Positions 20,437 through 29,652 of a stretch of DNA of 33,015 nt are shown in pieces (position 1 is the first letter of the stretch; the number at the start of each line of letters is the position of its first letter). The stretch lies in assembly GCF_001642475.1 (NCBI RefSeq), contig NW_019174119.1, positions 1 through 33,015 on the forward strand, read 5' to 3'. The position numbers were made by a program, and so were the translations under genes. The notes below the pieces were generated by a model. That model worked only from the letters and a program-made list of their open reading frames with translations, searched no databases and was not told the DNA's origin. This stretch comes from Fonsecaea monophora (lineage: Eukaryota > Ascomycota > Eurotiomycetes > Chaetothyriales > Herpotrichiellaceae).

Positions 20437-21846
20437 ACACGCTACCGCCTCATCCTCAGCTGCCAAAAGAGGCTGCACGAACCTGATCTTTCGTCTACGT
20501 CCAGCACCTAACACCCGTGTACCTCTTTCCCTCAGTTATTTGAGGTACAATCTAACGATTTTTTCCACTGTCATGTTATACGATTCTTCCACGACTTCCA
20601 GCCTTTGTTTTAATTTCGAGGGAGGGAAATAAAAGGAAAATCCAGTTTAGGAGGAGGATGGCTTTTTTTATTTGAGAGAGAAAGTCACTCGATATGTCCC
20701 CGTCTGCTGGGGAGGGATTTTTTGCCTTTGCGGGACGCTGGCTCTTCTCACGCTTTGCTTTTACGAAACTTTTGTGCTATGCTTTGCTGTGTTTATTGAT
20801 GTGGCACGGGAACGTCTCTTTTTCTTCACGACGATATGCCTTGATTGTGTCCTTTGTTTTCAAGGACTTTTCTTTGGATGGGAAACTGCGGAGACCAAAA
20901 GTGGGCTCTTTCAAGTTCTGGGTGCAAACAGAGGCTTGGACACGGACATGGAAATGTATCTGGACCTTGGATGGAAAAAAGGAAAAAGGGGGCGGGTGTG
21001 CTCGACATGATCGACCAAAAAAAAGGCCCCCTCGAATTATCATGACGGACGGCATGGGTAAACAAAGGGACGGAAAAGGAGATACAAACTATGGGACAAA
21101 AAAGAGGAACAAGGTAACAAAAATAAACACGAGGGCGACCTCTGAGATGGGGGGCGGCATGGGGAAAAACATATTGACAATGGTGTCTGGCATGTTACTG
21201 GTTCTGGGTCAAGTTACTTTCTATACCACTCGCGCGCGCAAAGGCCTGTTGTTTGGGTGATGGATAGTGGATGGTAGAGGGCGTCAGAAACATGGAGCCA
21301 TCCTTTGACTCGAGTGCAATGCATGCATGCAAAGATAGTCTGCTTCATTGTTTGCCTTTGCAGCTTGGCCGCCCAGGCCACAAGCTCCTCGCTCTGTGCT
21401 TGACTTGCTTGACTTCGCCTTTATATCGAGGATGCAGTAGTAGCCGCTGCCAGAGGTGGCTAGCCATCGACCCGTATAACGCGGTTTGAAACCCCAGATA
21501 AATGTACTGTCATGTGTGTACTGTATGTGGATGGCCAGACCAGAATACAGAGAGAACGAGAAGCCAGCGAGGCACATCGACCATGTATGTTGAAAATAGT
21601 CTCAGTGCGTCTCTGCTTTCTCCCTCTCTCGTTCTCACCTCTGCCATTCTTCTCTCGTCATTGAACCACCCACTCACTCCACTCCATCATACATACACAC
21701 ATACACAAGAAAGCTCCGTCCACCTTTTCTTCCCGGCGCCTCTATCTCTGGCAGATGTCCCTCTGGCGGCACTGTCCGTGTAGCATGGCGTACGGAGCAA
21801 ACATGTCTTTTGTTTTTTTTCTCTTCCCTCTCTCTTTGTTTGTGTT

Positions 21847-21871
21847 TCTCTCTCTCTCTCTCTCTCTCTCT
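21847..21871. repeat. (TC)12 microsatellite
   Basis: An uninterrupted 25-base TC tract in a pyrimidine-rich stretch between convergent genes. Confidence 0.9.
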
Positions 21872-21926
21872 GTCTTTTCATAAATCGTTTCCTCGTTAAA
21901 AGAAAAAAAGAATATCTCGTCTATGC

Positions 21927-22001
21927 TGCGTGGGGGGGTATCATGTTGAAATGAGCTGCTTGGCTCTTCATGCGTGGGGTATCATGTTGAAATGAGATGC
22001 T
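21927..22001. repeat. short direct duplication, two copies (34 and 31 bp)
   Basis: Copies at 21927-21960 and 21971-22001 share TGCGTGGGG followed by TATCATGTTGAAATGAG. They differ only by three extra Gs in the first copy and one C/A change. The 10-bp gap suggests a recent local duplication by slippage. Confidence 0.9.
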
Positions 22002-22261
22002 TTTTTCTCTCCTGGTCGTTCTTTTTGTATCGTTCTTCAGTTTCCTGTTTGAAGAATCACCTTTTTACCCTCACGCCAGCCCCCTGTGGTTTTTGTTGAA
22101 TTAAACACGCCGGAAAAAAACTCCCGTCCTCCTCGTCAAGGGTAGGACGCATCCATGTAGTTAAGCTGAGTTGATCATGCTTTGTGTGTTAGACAAAACG
22201 CCAGTATAAATAAGAACCAAAAATTCAAGGCAAATGGAAAAAAAAAATCAACAGACAACGC

Positions 22262-24190
22262 TCAGTTGGAGAGCACGTCTGCACCGGCCTTGGAGGGAGC
22301 TTTGGGTTGCTCCCCGTTCGCAAGGCCTTTCTCGACATCACCGAGTGATGCATCGCCGTTCGGTACGTCCTTAGTCCCGTTCTCGACAGAACTGGGTACA
22401 GTGTCTTCGATGACCAAGTCGAGATCCTTGGTCTCCAGACCCTCAAACACCTTGAAGATCTCCTTGTTTTGGTGGAAATCGTTGTTCACAATGTTGACGA
22501 GGTAGCATTCGTCTATGATCTTCTCGATCAGCTTTCTGCTTCCGGATCCTGCGGGATAGCATTTGGCCCAGTCTTGTCCGAGCCGGAAGGCCTCGTCTTT
22601 CCACGCTAGAAACGAGACTGTTTCCACGATAGTTGGCTGGACAATCTCACGGTTCGGGAAGATACCCCAGGTGACGGCGTTTGGACCTTCGTCTTTTGTG
22701 TTTGTGTACAACTCGCCTTTCCGGTTCACTGCGTAGTAGGTTAGATTCTTGTCGGCATTTAGTCGATCCATCACCGTCTTGAACATGGAAGGGAAGACAA
22801 GTAGTTCCAAGTATGCTTTCTGGTACACCCAGCCACCTGCAGGACCCCATCCGTAAATTGGATGCGTAGACGACGCACCATCAACTGCTGGCTGAGAATT
22901 AATGGTCAAAAATCCACGCGTGTTTAACTGTAGCAGATCATCCTTGATGATGTCTGCCTCGGAAGAGATGGCACCTTCACTCCATGGTAGTCGTTCCAAG
23001 TCACCTTGCAGAAAGCGTACAAAAAGACTTGTAACGTCGCGGAGAGATCTTGGTTTTCCCCATAGCTTGATGTTGGCTTCGTTTGTGCCCTTGAGTCCAA
23101 CACCGTAGGCATCCAACTCCCCGAAAGCAGGAGATCTACTGTCGCCCCAACGACCATTGGGAAACTCGTCCCAGTCTGCGGTCCTGCTGATGTATGATGC
23201 ATTGCGATTTCTCCAGAAGATTGGCCTGACCGTCTCGTCCCGACGATTGAATCCTAGAGACTGCCGCCAGGGTAGTGGTTTCTCCAGCCGCGTTCCGGAA
23301 GTTTCAGGCGTCAGGGACAAGTCTTCCAACACCATGCGTGTGGCTTGCGCCAAATTCATGGTGTAAAAGTGAAGGTGTTGGATACCAAATTCCAGGATTT
23401 TCCGGCACATGTCAGCGACCAGATCTTTTCCAATAGCTCTAACAGCAGCGTCGTCATTCTTGACCGGTTCCAAAGCCTCGAACCACTCAGGAGGAACGTG
23501 GCATTTCGTCCAATTGGCTCGTCTCACAAACGCAGCGTAGGTCTGAACAGGCATGATGCCAGGAAGTATAGGCACGGTGATTCCACGATCCCGACACTTC
23601 TTCACCCAGTTGAGAAAAATGTCGACATCGTAGAACATTTGTGTTATGACGAAACTAGCCCCAGCGTCAACCTTTTCCTTGAGATGGTCGATCAGCAGAT
23701 CGACATCCCTTTGGTCGTCACAGCCTTCCGGGTAGCCAGCAACGCCGATATCAAAATGGTCACCGTATCTCGCCTTGATGTATTTGACCAAATCTTTTGC
23801 GTAGCGGAAACCACCATCTTTCGCCTCCCACTTTTCTTGGTCTCTGGGCGGGTCACCACGGAGTGCCAGGATATTTGTACAGCCCGTCTTGTACGCCCGG
23901 CGGAGAGCCTCGTCGACCTGATGTCGTTCCATGTCCGTGCAGGTCAAATGCATGCAAGTCTCTAATCCATAGTAATTCTGAGTGGCATTGACCATCTCCG
24001 AGGTCAACTGGGAATGCCTCCCACCTGCACCCCAGGTGATGTCGATGAATGTCGGACCCAGATTGTGCATACGGTCCATGCGGTCGTACAGGTTCTGAAC
24101 GCCCTGTGCCGTCTTAGGAGGGAAGAACTCGAAGGAAAAGGTCGGCTTCTTCTGCTGGTGAGCCAGCTCGAGTTTCTTGGAGACATGCAT
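22262..24190 (-). CDS. met13: methylenetetrahydrofolate reductase, Met13 type
   Basis: An intronless frame of 642 residues. The enzyme reduces 5,10-methylene-THF to 5-methyl-THF in the cytosol, supplying the methyl group for methionine synthesis. The N-terminal FAD-binding TIM barrel (about 8-310) begins with FSFEFFPPKTAQG, where E21 is the expected catalytic glutamate. It continues through FIDITWGAGG, LETCMHLTCTD, NILALRGDPPRD, IGVAGYPEG, ITQMFYDVD and LPGIMPVQTYAAF. The C-terminal regulatory domain (about 325-590) includes RPIFWRNR, DEFPNGRWGDSRSPAFGEL, INSQPAVDG, VTWGIFPNREIVQPTIVE and CYLVNIVNND. Wording such as GVQNLYDRMDRM matches the Met13 rather than the Met12 isoform. The last 45 or so residues are an acidic, disordered tail. 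It shares a promoter region with OPRT. Confidence 0.97.
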   Translation of the reverse strand: MHVSKKLELAHQQKKPTFSFEFFPPKTAQGVQNLYDRMDRMHNLGPTFIDITWGAGGRHSQLTSEMVNATQNYYGLETCMHLTCTDMERHQVDEALRRAYKTGCTNILALRGDPPRDQEKWEAKDGGFRYAKDLVKYIKARYGDHFDIGVAGYPEGCDDQRDVDLLIDHLKEKVDAGASFVITQMFYDVDIFLNWVKKCRDRGITVPILPGIMPVQTYAAFVRRANWTKCHVPPEWFEALEPVKNDDAAVRAIGKDLVADMCRKILEFGIQHLHFYTMNLAQATRMVLEDLSLTPETSGTRLEKPLPWRQSLGFNRRDETVRPIFWRNRNASYISRTADWDEFPNGRWGDSRSPAFGELDAYGVGLKGTNEANIKLWGKPRSLRDVTSLFVRFLQGDLERLPWSEGAISSEADIIKDDLLQLNTRGFLTINSQPAVDGASSTHPIYGWGPAGGWVYQKAYLELLVFPSMFKTVMDRLNADKNLTYYAVNRKGELYTNTKDEGPNAVTWGIFPNREIVQPTIVETVSFLAWKDEAFRLGQDWAKCYPAGSGSRKLIEKIIDECYLVNIVNNDFHQNKEIFKVFEGLETKDLDLVIEDTVPSSVENGTKDVPNGDASLGDVEKGLANGEQPKAPSKAGADVLSN

Positions 24191-24862
24191 GTCGGAGGTT
24201 CGAGCGAGGAGAGGTAAAACGAGGGAAAAGTTGTAAGAAAAGCGACTGAAGTAAGAGAACGGGGAGAATCAGACAGTGTGGAAAGAGCGTTTGTTCAGAG
24301 TATCCTCTCTGCTCCTGTGTGACCGAGTGCGTGGTCACGGTGTGGGACGATGATGTCCTCCTCCAACCCGAAGTCCAACTCAACCGAAATAACGGTTGCG
24401 AGCCCACCTATCGGCCAGCTCTCGCGGCATTGAGGGTCGGATCTTCAACAAAAAGGCACGAGTCCGTCGATTAGATTGAATATAGTAAAAAAAAAGTGAG
24501 GGGAGTTGAGAGGTGAAAGGGCCTAAAGTCAGTAATGAACTCACTCTTCGTAGACTTTTCGCAGCTCACCGCAACGCCCACGCCCACACCCATATCCACA
24601 CCCACACCAATACCAACGCCAACTTCATCTCGTATCCACTTACGCACTCCGGAATCCTTTCGCGCCACGCCGAAAAACTGTTTTGGCGTGGAGGGATGAA
24701 AAAGTTTGCTCTTGGCAGGCACCGTTTCTGCAAAGCGCCAAACGCAGATCTCGCTTGTGCTGGACCGCCCGCCAGACTACTCATACATCAGTCAAGATAC
24801 GCTCAAATCCTCGTCAAACCCCTCCTGAAGCAGACGACTTCTCTCACGCTGTCGCCGTAACG
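24191..24862. promoter_or_regulatory. 672-bp divergent promoter between MTHFR and OPRT
   Basis: The two start codons face away from each other across this gap. Inside are an inverted repeat GTGACC-N8-GGTCAC (24319-24338) and a C-rich strip with repeated CCCACA/CCCACACC words (about 24575-24620) on the OPRT side. No ORF of note is present. Shared regulation is plausible but inferred. Confidence 0.5.
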
Positions 24863-25600
24863 ATGGCGACGGATACATCCTACAAGGACGCCCTCCTCAC
24901 TCTGCTGTTGAAGGCCTCTGCGCTCTCCTTTGGCACCTACACCCTCAAATCTGGTCGCATATCACCATACTTCTTCAACTCTTCCCTTTTGCACACTTCG
25001 TCCCTCCTCGATGCACTTGCACGTGGGTTTGCTTCAGTGCTGACCTCGCCTCCCTTTTCCCTCCCGCTTGGTACCGAAGAGGCTGGTGCGGAAGCCGATG
25101 GCTCATTTGCCCCGCACTTTGATGTGGTCTTTGGGCCAGCGTACAAGGGGATCCCAATGAGCGCGATCGTCACTCGCGAACTATTCTTTGCTGGGAAGAA
25201 TTTTGCGGAGGTCTCATACGCATACAACAGAAAGGAAGCAAAAGATCATGGAGAAGGGGGCATCGTCGCTGGAGCACCGCTCAAGGGCAAGCGAGTGATC
25301 ATTGTCGACGATGTCATGACAGCTGGCACAGCCCTGCGAGAAGCCATTTCCATCATCAAAGCTCAGGGCGGTGTTGTGGTTGGGGTGGTCCTGCTTTTGA
25401 CCAGACAAGAACGTGTCTCCGATGCAGAGCCGAGAAGTGCGATGAAGGTTGCCGAGGACGAGTTAGGAGTGCCTGTGAGGGCGGTGCTCACGTTCGAAGA
25501 CTTGCTCGAAGCTATTCAAAGTGGCAAGGTCGAAGGAGCCGGACAGGAACAGCTCGAGCTAATGAAGGCCTACCGGGAAAAGTACGGGAGCAAAGACTGA
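24863..25600 (+). CDS. ura5: orotate phosphoribosyltransferase
   Basis: An intronless 245-residue enzyme that converts orotate and PRPP to OMP in cytosolic pyrimidine synthesis. The PRPP-binding loop VIIVDDVMTAGTA is at 145-157. The mobile catalytic loop YNRKEAKDHGEGG is at 121-133, and the substrate segments SGRISPYFFN (30-39) and FGPAYKGIPMSA (90-101) are intact. Length matches fungal Ura5/Pyr enzymes. The ATG at 24863 is chosen because the conserved helix starts within ten residues; the frame is open 180 bases further upstream, but that part is unlike the family. It converges on the deaminase gene with a 258-bp gap. Confidence 0.97.
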   Translation: MATDTSYKDALLTLLLKASALSFGTYTLKSGRISPYFFNSSLLHTSSLLDALARGFASVLTSPPFSLPLGTEEAGAEADGSFAPHFDVVFGPAYKGIPMSAIVTRELFFAGKNFAEVSYAYNRKEAKDHGEGGIVAGAPLKGKRVIIVDDVMTAGTALREAISIIKAQGGVVVGVVLLLTRQERVSDAEPRSAMKVAEDELGVPVRAVLTFEDLLEAIQSGKVEGAGQEQLELMKAYREKYGSKD

Positions 25601-25858
25601 ATCCAGGGGTGTTTTTGATGGGCCACGACGCTCTCACACTTGCTTTGATAGACCTTATGAATGGATGACTCGGGACTGGTGCATTGTCATAAAAACGGAT
25701 CCTTCTCAATTCAGGGCTATTGAAGACACTCTTCCTCCCGAAACGAGGCATGTGGCATGGGTTTCCTATTTCTTCATCGGCCCAGGACTGGACTATTGCC
25801 ATGCACGCCGTGACCGTGGCCGCCGTCAAACCACTCTGCGCCCGCGTCCCTGGCAAAT

Positions 25859-26348
25859 TTACAATTCATCCTTCCCTGTGCCATCATCATTCACCGCCGT
25901 TGATTTCACACACCCACCGCCCGCGCCGTCCTTCTCACAGCCGCCGGGACAAGGCCCATCCTTATACTGCCACGTGAACAGCGCCTCTGTCTCGTTCGCC
26001 AGCACATCCCCGATAATGCGCGTGCGGTGCGCCGCCAGCCTGCCGACGCTGCGGGAGAAAATCTCCCTCGACCGAATGATGATCTGAGGCCAGCCGTGCG
26101 AACGCAGCGTCGGGATCGACGTGGAGAAGACGTATTCGCGGAACCCGCCGTAGAGGATGGCGGACGAGCACTATTCCAAACGCGCCCGAGGGATTAACTC
26201 CAGGTCCCCCGCCACAGGTCAGAAGAGGAGCCTTATCGCAAAGCAAAAGTAAAGATGACCCCTCTCACAAGAAAGGATCGTGCAATTCAGAGAGAGAGGA
26301 GACGGAAGCAGGGATGTGACGGGGTGGGGGGGATCTGGAAGGACTGCT

Positions 26349-26379
<31 letters not shown>

Positions 26380-27160
26380 GTTTCTTACCATAGGACATGC
26401 CTCCGCCGTGGTATACAGGCTCAAATCACCCAGTGCTTTGATGGCGTCGGGTCCTGAGAGCTTGTACGGGCCATCCGGGTCGGTCAGGATCCGGCTGCAG
26501 TTGTTGATGGCCGCAATCTCGCCTTTTGATGTGCGTGCTTCGTTAGCGACTATCCCTTGTATTTCATATCGCCCTTTTTTTTCATGGCACCTCCACTTCG
26601 CTTTCTTCTTCACCGCCCTCGCTCTGTGAAACGTCTGGAGATCTTAAAGTAGTGGATAGACAGAGAACAAGAAGACAAAACAGATTGGACTTAACAAAAA
26701 CCCGCCCTCCGCCTCCGCCTCCTCGACAGAGGAGAGCCACAGCCCCATAACCACTGAGAGACAAAGTACAGATCCCACTCGGGCACTCACCATGCAACGT
26801 CGGGTTCCCATCCCTCACGAGCGAATTCGCGCCAATACACACCTCCTCGCCCAGGTGGTCGATCTCGCTGGCTCCCGCACCACCCGTGCCCTTGCCGGAC
26901 GCAGTGTGGTTCACGATGACAGAGCCAAAGGCCGCAAACGGACAAGGACTGCCGTCGTTGATGTCTGCTAGAGCTGCCATCGCCCGGCGCATCCAGTACG
27001 CCCGAACCGAGAAGGGGACAGGGTCGGCGCCTAGGTCGTTGCCCCCTCCTCCAGCGATATAGCACGGGTTGGCTGGATCATGGAGATCACAACCAGAGGA
27101 TACGGCAGAACTTGAGACAAAGAAGAGAGGGAGTGAACAGATGAAGAATGATAACTGCAT
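25859..27160 (-). CDS. secretory-pathway zinc deaminase-fold protein with C-terminal KDEL
   Basis: Three exons (27160-26791, 26522-26389, 26170-25859) join in frame to 271 residues. The zinc site of the CDA/TadA superfamily is split between exons: H123 and E125 in HGE are completed by the exon 1/2 junction, and C166 and C169 in CPMC by the exon 2/3 junction. Intron 1 (268 bp) has a GTGAGT donor and CTAAC branch; intron 2 (218 bp) has a GTAAGA donor. The N-terminus MQLSFFICSLPLFFVSSSAV is a typical signal peptide; an ATG 12 codons earlier (27196) is an alternative start. NHT, NCS and NET sequons and several cysteines fit luminal folding. Exon 3 ends KDEL-stop, the ER-retrieval signal. The substrate is unknown; a nucleoside or nucleobase amine is the family expectation. 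Confidence 0.85.
26351..26378. repeat. (GCTT)7 tetranucleotide repeat inside deaminase intron 2
   Basis: Seven perfect GCTT units. On the gene strand this reads (AAGC)7, starting about 10 bases after the intron 2 donor. Length variation so close to the donor could affect splicing. Confidence 0.95.
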
Positions 27161-27421
27161 GATCCTGGACGCTGTAGACGTGAATGATGCTGGCATTCAA
27201 TATGGCAGTGCTGACCCTGACTTGACTCTGCTTGCTCAACGATTGATTTCCAAACAACATACGATGTATATAGTATATTCGAGATAGAAGCAGAAGAACC
27301 ACCTTTGAAAGTAAGAGCGCTCATGTCCGGTCAACAAATAAATCCGCCCCTTGTGCGGTGTAATACAAGGTGCCCTCATCCGAGTTCCTACCGATAACGC
27401 TGCCATTATTCTGAACAATCC

Positions 27422-28969
27422 TCAGTCGATGTCTTCGACAGCCTCACTTATCTGTGCGAGGTCGAGATGCTCAACGACACCAGCCCCTGTCACTTGCTGC
27501 ACCCTCAGGCCAACACTATTCGAGGTTTTACTCATTCCCACGTTAGGACTCCACACAGGGACCAAGTCCAACAATCTCGACGTGAGCCTCGACCGCGTCT
27601 CATCGGAAAATATTGACGGTGTAGACACACTGCGCTGCGTGCGGGCTTTCTGGCTTTGCAGTTTCTGCGTTCCTTTCTTGTGCTTAACAAATGCACTGGC
27701 TGGCATGGACCGTACAGCAAAGACGCTGGGCCACTCAACCACTTCCAGGGCCAATTTCTGTATCTCGTTTGCGACGTAGCCAGGCGAGACTAAGACGATC
27801 TTTTGACGGGCGACCGGATGATCACTATACTGTTCAAGCATCCGGGCAAATCCATTGTCAAGGCAGGCAGCGACAAAGATTGCGTGACAGTTCGGCGTCG
27901 AGAGATAGAGGTGGAAGTTTTCTAGAGCCGTGGACGATTAGTCGCGATGAACTTTCGGTCTTGATGGTAGGTATACCTCTGATTTTGTCATCTGCCCTCT
28001 CTTTTCCCCTTCCTGCATCGAAGAAATCGAACAGAGGGATTTTCTCGGTGAACTGGACCGCAAAATCGGCTACGGCTACACCTGTATGGCTCTTTCGAGG
28101 CCGGGGCTGTCTGACGCCACCCCCAAAGTTGATGAAAACGCGAGTGACAACCTTGGATGTTATCGGAATAGTTCCATTCTGATTCAGAATGTACTTGATG
28201 ACTTCATTACGGATCCTCGTGGCAGCTATGGCACCTGGGCCAGTCGCATCAGCACAAGCGGTTGTTGAAGTGCCTCCTTGTCCAGTACCCTGACTGCAGA
28301 TATCGCGAGCCCACTGTTTGAGATTTCCTAGATTAGCGAATCGCACAGTACAAGATGACACGGATAAATACTCACAGAGTAGGCGTCACCGTCAACTAGC
28401 ACGACAACAAATGGTTGCGCTGGTAGAGGGGAATCTTGCGCGAGGGTGACCAAAGGGTCCTTGACTGGCTCGGTGTTTGTGGTGCATCTCAGGTATTCTA
28501 GATCCAACTGCATATCAACCAACCTCTCCTCAAGCCTCCGTGCATGTTTAGTCATGGCCTTCAACGACGTCGTCTCAGTATTGAGTCTTGCCTGCAGCTG
28601 ACCAGCAAGGACAGACTCGTTTCTCAGGCTGGTTTGCAGGCTCTTCGCTTGTGCCTGAAAGGCTACGCGCTTTTCTTGCTCCTCCACCAGCAAGCGCCGC
28701 GCTTCGTCGCCTCTTGCCCGCGCAGAATCCAGCGAGTCGCGGAGCTCGTATAGTTCTATGCGATATTTGTCAAATTGAAGGTTTGCTTGCGCACAAAGTT
28801 CATTGGCATATTCGAGCTGAGCTCGCAATGCTTCCACCTTGTCTGCGAGGGTATCAAAGTCCATATCCTCGATGGGCTTCGTATCTAGACTGGTCGTCGT
28901 TTGAAAACGCGTGCTATCGCTGGCATCAGGCTTACTGATGAAAGGTGAGAGCCAGGAAAGAAGTGCCAT
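27422..28969 (-). CDS. DUF7923-type protein lacking CCCH zinc fingers
   Basis: Three exons (28969-28376, 28313-27977, 27921-27422) joined across 62-bp and 55-bp introns (GTGAGT and GTATAC donors, CTAAT branch points) give 476 residues. Residues about 40-165 form a long coiled coil. The core domain follows, with PFVVVLVDGDAYSW (185-199) continuous across the first splice, then GQGG, FINFGGGVRQ, IPLFDFFDAG and, across the second splice, NFHLYLSTPNCHAIFVAA and NGFARMLEQY. This pattern is the fungal domain of unknown function I know as DUF7923, usually followed by tandem C-x8-C-x5-C-x3-H fingers that bind RNA or DNA. Here the C-terminus ends in QISEAVEDID with no such fingers. Function is unknown; a nucleotide-processing fold has been guessed from the VDGD motif. 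Confidence 0.82.
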
Positions 28970-29652
28970 AATGGTAGCGAATCTGGACGCCGAGGAGCAG
29001 TAAATGGGACTCAGTAGCCGTGTGAGTCAAGTCGATTTCAGCGTTCAAGAAATGCCTAAATTAAAGACAAACTTGAGCAGAGTGAAGGGGGCACTTTTTC
29101 GATCGTATGATCAGAAGAGAGAACTAGGACGGATATGCCTTCATCCCTCCGCCTTAATCCGCAGAACGAAATAGAAACGCGAAACCTTGTGCGACATAGG
29201 TCTAATGAGTATGTATAGAAAGAATGGCCATAAAAGTGAAGGACAATTACACGTTAGCAGATATCAACGAGGAAAAGAATGTCGCCAGATCGAAGGGATA
29301 GAGAGACAATTGTATAGTAGTGGCAGGATGAAGAAAAATGAAACAGTCATAACAATCGAGGTCGACGACGCAGTCAGAGCCAGTCACGCCGCTCCTTGTT
29401 GTTAACAGGTGGGGCAGGAGCGACCGGAAACGCGGGGATATGTGACTTTGGTGGCACGTGATATCAAGAATCAAATGCAAGATGCAGTACTGTGTATTGA
29501 CATCTGTATCAAGTACAACTTAGTCTCGGCGCGTGCAGCAGCAAAAGTGCGCTGACTCCGATAAGGCGGCGGAGACGTTGTTTGCAGGGCTTGGATCCCT
29601 GCAGCATGCAACATATTCAGTCCTTGGTCATCGACCTCCCGAGAGTGATGGC
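28970..29652. other. intergenic: NOT2 3' flank and DUF7923 gene promoter
   Basis: This 683-bp spacer between two minus-strand genes contains a CACGTG box at 29455-29460, about 490 bp upstream of the DUF7923 start codon, and AT-rich sequence near 29200-29350. No convincing ORF or RNA gene is seen. Confidence 0.55.

Larger units (their letters stand above)
20437..22261. other. 1.8 kb convergent intergenic region
   Basis: This lies between the 3' ends of the Ser-rich protein gene and MTHFR. It contains T-rich and purine-rich tracts, an AATAAA at 20628, a CATACACACATACACA patch near 21690-21710, a (TC)12 tract and a 31/34-bp direct repeat. The 188-codon frame at 20694-21260 has no conserved features. 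Much of the region may be 3' UTR. Confidence 0.5.

Noticed and set aside
20694..21260. 188-codon plus-strand frame between convergent genes
   Set aside because: Composition reflects T-rich then A/G-rich DNA; no recognisable feature, and it lies in a probable 3' UTR.
24683..24862. N-terminal extension of OPRT through the upstream open frame
   Set aside because: The 60 extra residues are unlike the enzyme family, and the conserved protein starts at 24863.
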